DNA of 35,857 nt from Actinomadura nitritigenes (GTDB lineage: Bacteria; Actinomycetota; Actinomycetes; Streptosporangiales; Streptosporangiaceae): contig NZ_JAGEOK010000059.1 of the NCBI RefSeq assembly GCF_017573545.1, forward strand, positions 1 to 35,857, in the 5' to 3' direction. Below are positions 7,962-15,119 of the stretch, piece by piece. The position numbers were made by a program, and so were the translations under genes. The notes under the pieces were generated by a model. It was not told where the DNA came from. It made no database searches and was given only the letters and a program-made list of their open reading frames with translations. The first letter of the stretch is position 1. Each line of letters begins with the position of its first letter.

Positions 7962-9376
7962 CGGTCACCGCCGAGGGCGAGCTGGTCGAGATCCGGGTCG
8001 AGGCTGGCGATGGTCAGCCTCGCCTCCGCCAGCTCCGCTCCGTCCAGCAGCTCCGGCAGCGCGGCCAGCATCGCCGCGCTCGGCCGCCGTTCGACGGGAC
8101 CGCGCGGGCCGTCCGTGCCGCTCAGGGGCTCGGTGGAGTCGAGGCATCTCAGGGCCGCGCCGATCCCCTCCAGCCACCTCTTCAACCGATCGAGAACGTC
8201 ACCGGCACGACCTGCCGGGCCGGTCAGACCGTGCCGCTCCACTGTCGCGTCGTCGACGGCACCGAGGCCGCGGACCATCCAGCGAAGCGTGATGGATCCG
8301 CCCACGCGCCGGTCGAGGCGGGCGAACCGCGCGGCCAGCACGTCACCGGCCGCACCGGCCATGACGTCGTCCCGCAGGGCGTGCGCGAGGCCGGACGTGT
8401 GCTCCCAGCCGGCGACCGCGAGAAAGCGCCCGACACTGTCGAGGTGCGCCGCGGCCCGGCGCCGCGCCGCCTCACCCTCCGACACCGCCTCGCCCGCGGC
8501 GGCCCGAAGCCAGGGCTCGTCCCAGAAGGACCTGCCCTCCCCCGCGGCTCCCATCACGCCGACCTCGGCGTTCTGGACGACATCGCCCTGCAGGGTCAGG
8601 CGCACGACGAGACCGGCCGGCCAATCACGAAGCGCCGGCCCGAGCGGTACGTGGAGCACGTCGAGCTTCAGCCCGTCCCGGTCGTCGGCCCGCCCGGCCA
8701 TGGCCAGCCCCATCGGAGCTCCCATGTGGTGCTCGTGTCCCCCGTGGCCACCGTGCCCTTCGCCGTGGCCCATGTGCTCGTGCCCCATGTGCTCGCCGTG
8801 CTCGTCAGCCTCGTCGCCCTCGTCGCCCTCGTCGCCCTCGTCGCCCTCGTCGTCCTCGTCGTCCTCGTCGTCCTCGTCGTCCTCAGCGTGCGCACCGGCG
8901 TGGTGACCTGCATGGCCGGAGTCCCCCGGCTGGTCATCCTCCCCGCCGTGTTCTCCGTGACCGCCGCCGTGATGGCCGTGCTCCATGCCCTCAGCACCGG
9001 CGTCAGGCGTCCAAGGGCCGCCCTGCCGCCGAGCAATGGCGTCCGCCCGCTGCACCGCGACGTCCTTCAATTCCTCGACCGCGCGGTCGAACGCCTCCCG
9101 GACCTCGTCAGCGGTCGCCGCCTCGCCGAGGCGGACCAGCGAGCGCGGACCCGGCATGTCGCTCCAGACGGCGTCCACGACCGCCGTCGACTCGCCGCCC
9201 GGCGTACCGCAGACGACCAGGATCCCCGCGGCCACGGGCGACGCGACCGACCGTCCGCCCCGCCGCCGCAGCTCCGCCTCGACGAGCAGCCGGGTCCGCG
9301 TCGCGCCGGGCACCGCGATGAGGAAGGCGTGCGACCGCATGCTCGCGAAGCGAGCGAGCCGTGCCCTCAGGCCCAT
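7958..9376 (-). CDS. Fused, degenerate NuoB-like/NuoD-like protein with metal-binding-type linker
   Basis: This 472-residue protein lies between nuoA and nuoH, where nuoB-C-D normally sit. Residues 14-115 contain SPVAAGILVVCGTP and VWSDMPGPRSLVRLG, which follow the NuoB pattern 'SPRxADxxxVxGTxT...MPEPKxVIAMG'. None of the four cluster-N2 cysteines is present; the only cysteines in the whole protein are C56 and C411. Residues 133-218 are a His/Gly then Asp/Glu then His/Gly linker. Residues 237-472 resemble NuoD: LGPALRDWPAGLVVRLTLQGD near the start, HGLTGPAGRAGDVLDRL, and the C-terminal ASLDPDLDQLALGGDR, which recalls the NuoD ending 'GSxDxVxGExDR'. The NuoD quinone-site histidine motif is lost. 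The start overlaps nuoA. I infer a structural replacement for the Q-module base; family homology is read by eye. Confidence 0.65.
   Translation of the reverse strand: MGLRARLARFASMRSHAFLIAVPGATRTRLLVEAELRRRGGRSVASPVAAGILVVCGTPGGESTAVVDAVWSDMPGPRSLVRLGEAATADEVREAFDRAVEELKDVAVQRADAIARRQGGPWTPDAGAEGMEHGHHGGGHGEHGGEDDQPGDSGHAGHHAGAHAEDDEDDEDDEDDEGDEGDEGDEGDEADEHGEHMGHEHMGHGEGHGGHGGHEHHMGAPMGLAMAGRADDRDGLKLDVLHVPLGPALRDWPAGLVVRLTLQGDVVQNAEVGVMGAAGEGRSFWDEPWLRAAAGEAVSEGEAARRRAAAHLDSVGRFLAVAGWEHTSGLAHALRDDVMAGAAGDVLAARFARLDRRVGGSITLRWMVRGLGAVDDATVERHGLTGPAGRAGDVLDRLKRWLEGIGAALRCLDSTEPLSGTDGPRGPVERRPSAAMLAALPELLDGAELAEARLTIASLDPDLDQLALGGDR
8801..8881. repeat. 9-bp tandem repeat (nine units) encoding an acidic linker
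   Basis: Nine consecutive 9-bp units lie inside the NuoB/D-like gene: one CTCGTCAGC, four CTCGTCGCC, then four CTCGTCGTC. On the coding (minus) strand they give repeated DDE, GDE and ADE tripeptides. The period is a multiple of three, so slippage would lengthen or shorten the acidic stretch without breaking the frame. Confidence 0.9.
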
Positions 9377-9714
9377 CGGAAGGCCCCCTCACGCCAGGCA
9401 TAGACGACGCCGACGAGGAGGAGCACGAGGAAGGCGAACATCTCCACGACGGCCTTCGCCCCGACTGAGGCGACGACCACCGCCCACGGGTACATGAAGA
9501 CCATCTCCATGTCGAAGGCCAGGAAGACCATCGTCACGACGTACCAGCGCACGTGGTACCGGGACAGCGCATGCTCCTGCGGCCGCAGCCCGGAGAGGAA
9601 GGGCGCGCCCCCGACCGCGGCGGGCGGCGCGAAGGCGGCCGACAGCGCGTAGACGGCGGCGATCACGGCCGCCAGCAGGCCCACGAGGGCCAGCACCGCC
9701 ACGTACGGATGCAT
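9367..9714 (-). CDS. nuoA: NADH-quinone oxidoreductase-like subunit A
   Basis: This 115-residue protein has three helices and is the first gene of the operon. YHVRWYVVTMVFLAFDMEMVFMYPWAV is the NuoA/ND3 signature (consensus 'xYxxALLFxxFDxExxFLYPWA'), with both conserved acidic residues of FDME kept. The ATG at 9714 was preferred to an in-frame ATG at 9765 because GAGGTGGGG lies just upstream and the family N-terminus (short leader then hydrophobic helix) begins there. Its stop overlaps the start of the NuoB/D-like gene by 10 bp. Confidence 0.92.
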   Translation of the reverse strand: MHPYVAVLALVGLLAAVIAAVYALSAAFAPPAAVGGAPFLSGLRPQEHALSRYHVRWYVVTMVFLAFDMEMVFMYPWAVVVASVGAKAVVEMFAFLVLLLVGVVYAWREGAFRWA

Positions 9715-9733
9715 CCGACTTCCCCACCTCGAC

Positions 9734-9754
9734 TCTCCTACGGCTAGTAGGAGA
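9734..9754. promoter_or_regulatory. Perfect 8-bp inverted repeat in the nuoA leader
   Basis: TCTCCTAC (9734-9741) and GTAGGAGA (9747-9754) form a perfect dyad with a 5-nt spacer. It lies between a promoter-like pair of hexamers and the nuoA ribosome site. It could be an operator close to the transcription start or a leader hairpin. No regulator can be named from the sequence; the arms do not resemble the Rex (TTGTGAA-type) operator. Confidence 0.4.
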
Positions 9755-9766
9755 TCATGCCCCACG

Positions 9767-9793
9767 AAGATACCCCCGGCGAGTACTTGTCCA
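9767..9793 (-). promoter_or_regulatory. Candidate promoter of the nuo-like operon
   Basis: Read on the minus strand, TGGACA (9793-9788) is followed after 15 nt by TATCTT (9772-9767). The hexamers resemble primary sigma factor elements, but the spacer is short; shifting the -35 by one base gives 16. It sits about 53 bp upstream of the nuoA start. Confidence 0.35.
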
Positions 9794-9956
9794 GACGGTT
9801 CACGGCGCCGTCACCTCCTACGCGGCTGAGCACAGCCGGTCAGGGGCTCAGGCCGCCCGGGCCGGCCGGCGGTCAGCGGTCGGGAAGATCGCGCTGTTCG
9901 GGGACGGCCCCGGCGTCCACCATCCGGCGGCTGCCCGCCGGCCCGCGCCACGAGCA

Positions 9957-9990
9957 ACGGCCCCGCCGGCAGGCATGCGGACGGGGCCGT
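9957..9990 (-). terminator. GC-rich hairpin downstream of the four-helix membrane protein
   Basis: ACGGCCCCG (9957-9965) pairs with CGGGGCCGT (9982-9990) around a 16-nt loop that can pair further. It lies 12 bp past the stop of the leftward gene ending at 10003. There is no U-tract, which is common for actinomycete terminators. Confidence 0.55.
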
Positions 9991-10002
9991 GAGGGCGGCG
10001 GC

Positions 10003-10428
10003 TCAGAGCAGTTGCGCTCGCACGAAGCCGAGGAGCAGGACGGCGAAACCGCCGATCTCGGCAACGATCAGGGCGATCATGTAAGCGGTGGTGCCGCGGA
10101 CCCGGTCACGGAACTGGTTGTCGGTGTCACGGCGCCAGCCGTGATAGACGTACGTGCCGATGGAGGCCGCGAAGAACAGCACGATCACCCCGGCGGACAG
10201 CAGGTTCACGGTCGTGTTCCAGCCGCTGAACTGGACGAACGCGGCGACCAGCAGGGTGGCGAACGAGTAGAGCAGAGCGGCGCGATGCGCCGTGTCCACG
10301 TAGGGGTGGGCCAGGTGGTTCTCAGACCGATCCATCTGCCTGTATTTCCATACGCCCAGTGTGAGCGCCCACAGGAATATCAGCCCGGCCGCCAGCATGA
10401 CGATCTTGGTGTCGGTGCCCAGTTCCAT
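10003..10428 (-). CDS. Four-helix integral membrane protein of unknown function
   Basis: This 141-residue protein has an N-terminal helix (about residues 9-27), a charged cytoplasmic-type loop YRQMDRSENHLAHPYVDTAHR, two further hydrophobic segments around ALLYSFATLLVAAFVQF and VNLLSAGVIVLFFAASI, and a final helix TTAYMIALIVAEIGGFAVLLLGF. The ATG at 10428 follows GGAGAGAC. I do not recognise a family. It is transcribed in the same direction as the nuo-like operon and ends 288 bp before nuoA, with a hairpin between them, so it is probably a separate unit. Histidines H44, H48 and H54 in the loop might bind something, but nothing proves this. Confidence 0.75.
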   Translation of the reverse strand: MELGTDTKIVMLAAGLIFLWALTLGVWKYRQMDRSENHLAHPYVDTAHRAALLYSFATLLVAAFVQFSGWNTTVNLLSAGVIVLFFAASIGTYVYHGWRRDTDNQFRDRVRGTTAYMIALIVAEIGGFAVLLLGFVRAQLL

Positions 10429-10771
10429 TGTTGTCTCTCCGTCGTTCGCGGCATTGCGGTGAAGGGCGGAGCCGGCGCCGTCACGTCGAGGATCAGCATG
10501 AACTGCGCCATGCCGGTCGGCGCGAGTGCCGCCCGGCACCGCGGCCGTGTCGAGGTGTCGGTGTTCCGGCGGCTGTGCAGCGCCGGGGAGGGATGGACAA
10601 CGGGCACTCTGTTGCGGCGATGGGAGGGAGGGGCGGCGCCGCCGCCGACGGAAACTGTACAGGCATGTTCGGGTTTTGGGACGCGTGCGGGAGTGACGCA
10701 GGCGTTGTCTCATCTGGCGAGTCGGTGGTGGCGTGGCGGACGCCGCCTCGGCCTGTGGCCGCCCGTAGGGC
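10429..10771. other. 343-bp intergenic region
   Basis: No convincing gene was found on either strand. It is the tail of the P450 operon and the upstream region of the membrane-protein gene. It contains a self-complementary GGCGGCGCCGCC at 10632-10643 and a short CGGCC/GGCCG hairpin near 10750, which could end the P450 transcript. No clear -35/-10 pair was seen for the membrane-protein gene. Confidence 0.5.
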
Positions 10772-12364
10772 TCAACGCCCTGGGAGTAGGCGTACGGGGA
10801 GGGTCTCGTGGCCGCGTAGGACGAGGCGGTCGCGGCGGGTGCGCGGTGCGTCCGGGATCGCGGAGATCTCCGGGAAGCGGGCCAGAAGGCGCGGGAAGGC
10901 GATGGCGGCTTCGAGGCGGGCCAGCCCGTTGCCGAGGCAGATATGCGGACCGGCGCCGAAACTGAGCGGTCTGTTGTCGGGGCGGGCCGGGTCGAAACGG
11001 TCGGGATCGGGGTAGCGGGCGGGGTCGCGGTTGGCCGCGCCGATCAGAAGGATCACATCGCCGCCCTTGGGGATGGGCAGGCCGCCGACGGTGAGGCCGT
11101 CAGCGCGGGCCACCCGGGTGGTGACCTGCACCGGGGAGTCGTAGCGCAGGACCTCCTCGACGAACCCCGTCACGTCGATCGCGCCGGAGCGCAGTCCCGT
11201 GAGGACGTCGGGGCGGTCCAGGAGGATCGCGAGGCCGTTGCCGAGCAGGCCGGTGGTGGTCTCGAAGCCGGCGACGAGCAACAGGATGAGGTTGGCGAGC
11301 AGTTCCTCGTCCGACAGGCGACCGTCGTCGGCGTCGCGGGCCGCCACCAGGGCGCTGACGAGATCGCCGCGCGGGGCAGCGCGGCGCTCGCGGATCAGGT
11401 GGGCGAAGTATCCGGCCAGTTCCCGTGCGGCCGCGCCGACCGGGCCGTCCGCATCGGGCGCACCGGGCGCACCGGGCGAGGACGCGAGGGCCGGTAGCTC
11501 CAGCGCCTCGGTCAGGTCGGCGGCCGGCGAGCGGAAGCGGTGTCGGTCGGCTGCCGGGACGCCGAGCATCTCGCAGATCACCGTGACGGGAAGCGGGAAG
11601 GCGAACCGCTCCATGAAGTCGACGGAGCGACCACCTGCGCCGGTCTCGGCGAGCTCGTCGAGCAGGGCGTCGACCGCGTCCTCGATCGCCGGGCGCAGGG
11701 CGGTGACGCGGCGTGCGGTGAACACCTGGGAGATCAGTGACCGCATGCGTCCGTGATCGGGCGGATTGGCCCAGAGAATCGATCTGCCCATCGACGGCGG
11801 CCCGCCGACGGCACGATCGGGGTCTTCGAGAGGGCGCTCCATCGGTCCGAACCCGGGATCGCGCAGCACCTGGTTGACGGCCGCATAGCCGCAGACGAGG
11901 TGCGGGCCGCCCGTGATCACGGAGACGGGGCCGAGTTCGTGTGCCTTCGCGTAGAGGGGGAACGGGTCGGCGCGGCCTTCGGATGTCATCAGGGCGCCGA
12001 CGATCGCCGCCGCTCCTCCCGAGCCCGTTCCGACCGGTTCCCAGGTGACGGTCAGGGCGTCGCGGCGGCCAATGCGTTCGAGGCGTCCTTTCATGGCGTC
12101 CTGGAGCCGCCGGAGAGTTCGCTTGTCTTCCGCTTCGGCGTGCAGCGTCAGTTCTTCACCGCCGGCCCGCACGGTACAGCGCCCCCGACCGAAGTCGATG
12201 ACGCCCTCGGTGCCGGACCATTCGGTGTGCCGCACCCCAGGCGATGCGCCCTCGGCGTGGCCGTGGCGGAGGGTGAGCGCGCTCATCTGGTCGCTGTGCT
12301 CGCAGAGCTGCTTGAGATAGCGGGCGGCACGGTCGGTGGGGATACGGGCTCGGGACGCGTACAT
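10772..12364 (-). CDS. DUF2218 domain fused to cytochrome P450
   Basis: This 530-residue protein joins two domains in one uninterrupted frame. Residues 2-108 match DUF2218: SRARIPTDRAARYLKQLCEH at the start, GVIDFGRGRCTVRAG in the middle, and LERIGRRDALTVTW at the end. DUF2218 normally forms a whole protein of about 95-100 residues. Residues 130-530 are a complete bacterial P450: HGRMR (204-208) in helix C, AGFET (365-369) with the I-helix acid/alcohol pair, EVLR (404-407) as the ExxR motif, and FGAGPHICLG (469-478) with heme ligand C476. The ATG at 12364 is preceded by GGAAGGGA. It is the last gene of the ABC-exporter/methyltransferase operon. The substrate is unknown. A possible internal start near residue 126 could also produce a P450-only protein. 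Confidence 0.88.
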   Translation of the reverse strand: MYASRARIPTDRAARYLKQLCEHSDQMSALTLRHGHAEGASPGVRHTEWSGTEGVIDFGRGRCTVRAGGEELTLHAEAEDKRTLRRLQDAMKGRLERIGRRDALTVTWEPVGTGSGGAAAIVGALMTSEGRADPFPLYAKAHELGPVSVITGGPHLVCGYAAVNQVLRDPGFGPMERPLEDPDRAVGGPPSMGRSILWANPPDHGRMRSLISQVFTARRVTALRPAIEDAVDALLDELAETGAGGRSVDFMERFAFPLPVTVICEMLGVPAADRHRFRSPAADLTEALELPALASSPGAPGAPDADGPVGAAARELAGYFAHLIRERRAAPRGDLVSALVAARDADDGRLSDEELLANLILLLVAGFETTTGLLGNGLAILLDRPDVLTGLRSGAIDVTGFVEEVLRYDSPVQVTTRVARADGLTVGGLPIPKGGDVILLIGAANRDPARYPDPDRFDPARPDNRPLSFGAGPHICLGNGLARLEAAIAFPRLLARFPEISAIPDAPRTRRDRLVLRGHETLPVRLLPGR

Positions 12365-12393
12365 GGGCAGCGGTCCCTTCCTGGTCTCGGACC

Positions 12394-12996
12394 TCAGATG
12401 CGGGTGCAGGCGGCCAGCCAGGCGGCGACGCCGTCGGCGTGGACGTTGGACGAGGACACGGTGGCCTGGAGCGATTCCACGGCCCAGCCGTTCGAGAAGG
12501 CGGCGAGGAGATCCTTGCGGGACACCTTGTGCGGGACGTCCGGCTCGGCGGTGTGCAGGTCGCTGTAGCAGAGCACGAACAGCCGGCCCCCCGGACGCAG
12601 AACCGCACGCAGACCGTCCAGGTAGGCGACACGGTTCGCAGGGTCGAAAGCGTGCAGGACGAGCGAGTCGAGCGCGGTGTCGAAGACCTCGCCGAGGTCC
12701 GCTGCTCGCAGGGCGTCGAGGCGCAGGAACCGGGCGGTCAAGCCCCGCTCCCGCGCCTTCCGCTCGGCGGCGCGCAGGGCACCGGCCGCGAGATCGATCC
12801 CGGTGGCGTCCAGGCCGTGGGCGGCGGCCAGGAGGGTGTGCTCCCCGGTGCCGCAACCGATGTCCAGGACGCGTCCGCGGAGCTCTCCTTTCTCGGCGAG
12901 TGCGGCGAACGCCGGTTGCGGCGCGCCGATGTCCCATGGCGGGCGGCCGGTGTACGGGTCGTCCGGACGGTGGGGTGTGCGGTGCCGATCCGGCAT
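12394..12996 (-). CDS. Class I SAM-dependent methyltransferase
   Basis: This 200-residue protein has motif I VLDIGCGTGEHT (43-54), the acidic residue D68 in GIDLA, and LRPGGRLFVLCYSD as the motif before strand 5. Its sequence resembles small thiopurine/type-12-like methyltransferases. The start ATG at 12996 follows GGAGGACC; the permease stop lies 10 bp upstream and the P450 start 29 bp downstream, so it belongs to the operon. Together with the P450 it could modify a small molecule that the ABC exporter handles, but the substrate cannot be read from the sequence. Confidence 0.83.
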   Translation of the reverse strand: MPDRHRTPHRPDDPYTGRPPWDIGAPQPAFAALAEKGELRGRVLDIGCGTGEHTLLAAAHGLDATGIDLAAGALRAAERKARERGLTARFLRLDALRAADLGEVFDTALDSLVLHAFDPANRVAYLDGLRAVLRPGGRLFVLCYSDLHTAEPDVPHKVSRKDLLAAFSNGWAVESLQATVSSSNVHADGVAAWLAACTRI

Positions 12997-13006
12997 GGTC
13001 CTCCGC

Positions 13007-13837
13007 TCAGGCGTCGCGTCGGCCGGTGATGACGAACCCGGCGATCAGTGCTGCCACGGCGTACAGGCAGAACACGCCGAACCCGGTCCACGGGCCGAGG
13101 GCGGCCGCCTCGCGGTGGGCGGCGACGTAGACCTGGTCGCCGGACTGCATCGGGATGTAAGGACCGACGGTGCTCTTCCAGGTCCCTGGCAGCAGGTTCA
13201 GCAGCAGCGGAGGGATGAACAGCAGGCCGAACAGGGTCGCGATCGCGCCGGCCGACGAGCGCAGGAGCGCGCCGAGGCCGAACCCGAGCAGGCCGAGCGC
13301 GGTCAGGTACAGCCCGCCGCCGAAGACCGCGCGGGCGACGCCGGGGTCGGTCAGCGCCGTCCCGCTCAGGGTGTGCGCGGGCAGAGCCGCCTGGAAGACG
13401 AGGTAGGCGGCGAAGGTGGACGCGGTGGACAGCGGCAGCGTCGCGCCGGCGAGGACCAGGGCCTTGGCCGCGAGCACGGTGCGGCGCCGGGGGACGGCGG
13501 CCAGCGTCGTGCGGATCATGCCCGTCCCGTACTCGGCGGTGATGAGGAGGGTGCCGAGCACGCCGAAGGCGATCTGGGACAGGTGCAGGCCCGCCAGTGC
13601 CAGCTGGACGACATCGACGCGCGCACGTTCACCGGCGCCCAGCCGGGGCGCCAGGACGGCCGCGGTCAGGACGGCGAAGCCGATGTTGGAGGCGAAGGCG
13701 ATCAGCAGGACCCAGTAGGTGGAGCGAACGGTGCGCAGCTTGTGCAGCTCCGCCCGGAGCACGTTGGTGAAGTCGCCCCGCCGGCGGAGGACCGGGGACG
13801 GGGGCGAGGCGGTGACGGTCATGGCGGCGTCCTTCAT
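13007..13837 (-). CDS. ABC-2 type transporter permease
   Basis: This 276-residue protein has a cytoplasmic N-terminus with RAELHKLRTVRSTYWVLL, the common start of actinobacterial ABC-2 permeases, and six hydrophobic segments. The region ITAEYGTGMIRTTLAAVPRRRTVLAAKA is the coupling-loop signature 'EYxxGTxRxTLxxxPxRxxxLxAK'. It overlaps the ATPase stop by 4 bp (ATGA), so the two are translationally coupled and form an exporter of the drug/peptide type. Downstream genes are a methyltransferase and the P450 fusion. Confidence 0.88.
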   Translation of the reverse strand: MKDAAMTVTASPPSPVLRRRGDFTNVLRAELHKLRTVRSTYWVLLIAFASNIGFAVLTAAVLAPRLGAGERARVDVVQLALAGLHLSQIAFGVLGTLLITAEYGTGMIRTTLAAVPRRRTVLAAKALVLAGATLPLSTASTFAAYLVFQAALPAHTLSGTALTDPGVARAVFGGGLYLTALGLLGFGLGALLRSSAGAIATLFGLLFIPPLLLNLLPGTWKSTVGPYIPMQSGDQVYVAAHREAAALGPWTGFGVFCLYAVAALIAGFVITGRRDA

Positions 13838-14763
13838 TTCGCGGAGAGCGTCGGCGCGGAGTCACCGGACCGGTAGTCGGCGGCGTCGCGGGTCAGTTCC
13901 ATGTAGCGCTGCTCCAGCGACATCCGCTGCGGTGACAGCTCCAGCAGCCCCAGCCCTCGGGCGCGGGCGAGATCGCCGATCTCGTCGGCCGTGGCGCCGG
14001 TGACCCGCAGGGCGCCGTCCGGCTCCCGGCCGACGGCGGCTCCGCGATCGGTGAGCAGCCGGGCCAGGTCGTCGGCCTCGGCGGAGCGGACCCTGATGTG
14101 GTTGCCGCCGCCCGCGGCGAGCAGATCGGCGACGGTGGTCTCGGCGATGAGCCGGCCGCGGCCGATGATGACGAGCCGGTCGGCGGTCAGCGCCATCTCG
14201 CTCATCAGGTGGCTGGACAGGAACACCGTGCGGCCTTCGCCGGCCAGCGACTTCAGCAGCGTCCGGATCCAGGCCACGCCGTCGGGGTCCAGGCCGTTGA
14301 CGGGCTCGTCGAACATCAGGACCGGCGGGTCGCCCAGCAGCGCGGCGGCGATGCCGAGCCGCTGCGCCATGCCCAGGGAGAAGCCGCCGACCTTCTTGCG
14401 GGCCGCCGCTGCCAGACCGACCTGCCCGAGCACCTCGTCCACGCGCGAGCGCGGGATGCCGTTGCTCAGCGCCAGCCACATCAGATGGTCGCGGGCCGAC
14501 CGTCCCCCTGCCACCGCCTTGGCGTCGAGAAGCGCCCCCACCTCGCGGAGCGGCCGGCGGTACCCGGTGTAAGGACGGCCGTTGACCGTGACCGATCCCG
14601 CGGTGGGCGCGTCCAGCCCGAGGATCATCCGCATGGTCGTCGACTTCCCGGCGCCGTTGGGACCGAGGAACCCGGTCACCGAACCGGACGGAGCGGTGAA
14701 GGACAGGCCGTCGACCGCCGTGACGCCGCCGTAGCGCTTGACGAGCGCGTCGGCCTCGATCAT
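13834..14763 (-). CDS. ABC transporter ATP-binding protein
   Basis: This is a 309-residue DrrA/CcmA-type ATPase. Walker A is GPNGAGKST (34-42), the signature is LGMAQ (130-134), Walker B is VLMFDEP (148-154), and the switch histidine is H185 in LSSHLMSE. The C-terminal extension beyond residue 215 (ADDLARLLTDRGAAVG and after) is the DUF4162-like tail usual in this class. Its start overlaps the stop of the 54-aa membrane peptide by one base. It energises export with the coupled permease. Confidence 0.92.
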   Translation of the reverse strand: MIEADALVKRYGGVTAVDGLSFTAPSGSVTGFLGPNGAGKSTTMRMILGLDAPTAGSVTVNGRPYTGYRRPLREVGALLDAKAVAGGRSARDHLMWLALSNGIPRSRVDEVLGQVGLAAAARKKVGGFSLGMAQRLGIAAALLGDPPVLMFDEPVNGLDPDGVAWIRTLLKSLAGEGRTVFLSSHLMSEMALTADRLVIIGRGRLIAETTVADLLAAGGGNHIRVRSAEADDLARLLTDRGAAVGREPDGALRVTGATADEIGDLARARGLGLLELSPQRMSLEQRYMELTRDAADYRSGDSAPTLSAK

Positions 14764-14927
14764 CAGTGCTCTCCCATGCTGATGACACCGGTCAGATGCA
14801 GCACGAGGACCAGGGCCACGACGGCCGCGGCGGCGGTGATGAGGAGCACTCTCCGGCGCCGGGACCCCGCGGCGATCGCGGGCTCGCCATGGCGGTCGGT
14901 CTCGGGGTGTGAAGGCAGGTCGGGCAT
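14763..14927 (-). CDS. Small single-pass membrane peptide at head of ABC operon
   Basis: This is a 54-residue protein. A polar N-terminus of about 23 residues ending in SRRRR is followed by a hydrophobic helix VLLITAAAAVVALVLVLHLTGV and a short GEH tail, predicting one membrane span with the N-terminus inside. The ATG at 14927 follows GAGGAGCG; a longer frame from 14993 has no ribosome site and lacks similarity to anything I know. It is the first gene of the leftward operon and touches the ATPase start. Similar tiny membrane proteins next to ABC-2 exporters occur in actinomycetes, but their role is not known to me. Confidence 0.7.
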   Translation of the reverse strand: MPDLPSHPETDRHGEPAIAAGSRRRRVLLITAAAAVVALVLVLHLTGVISMGEH

Positions 14928-14984
14928 CGAGCGCTCCTCGTCATCCGCGGGCGGCGTCTTCCGGTTCCAGCAGAGCCCAGGTTT

Positions 14985-15012
14985 GCAATACACAGTGTCT
15001 ATGTCAACTCAA
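14985..15012 (-). promoter_or_regulatory. Candidate promoter of the ABC/methyltransferase/P450 operon
   Basis: On the minus strand TTGAGT (15012-15007) precedes TATTGC (14990-14985) by 16 nt; a consensus TTGACA also occurs at 15007-15002, but without a good -10 at 17 bp. The dyad ACACAGTGT lies between the two hexamers, as expected for a repressor site. The region is markedly more AT-rich than its surroundings. Confidence 0.4.
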
Positions 15013-15102
15013 ACTGTCTCTGAAGTTTTCAGAGTGTCCATATCGGACGGCGGCGTCGCGACAGACTGTCGCTGTCTGGTCATGTGTCCAGGATCGAGAC
15101 AC
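14990..15102. promoter_or_regulatory. Cluster of dyads in the divergent tetR/ABC control region
   Basis: Four inverted repeats lie between the divergent genes: ACACAGTGT (14990-14998); CTCTGAA-N3-TTCAGAG (15018-15034, perfect 7-bp arms); CAGAC-N7-GTCTG (15062-15078); and GTGTC-N9-GACAC (15084-15102). The words TGTC/GACA recur in most of them. The arrangement fits self-regulation by the TetR-type protein and control of the exporter operon. Which dyad is the true operator cannot be decided by eye. Confidence 0.45.
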
Positions 15103-15119
15103 GGCTTACCATGGTCGGC

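Noticed and set aside
8801..8881. Short regular repeats considered as a CRISPR-like array
   Set aside because: The units are 9 bp with no spacers and lie in frame inside a coding region.
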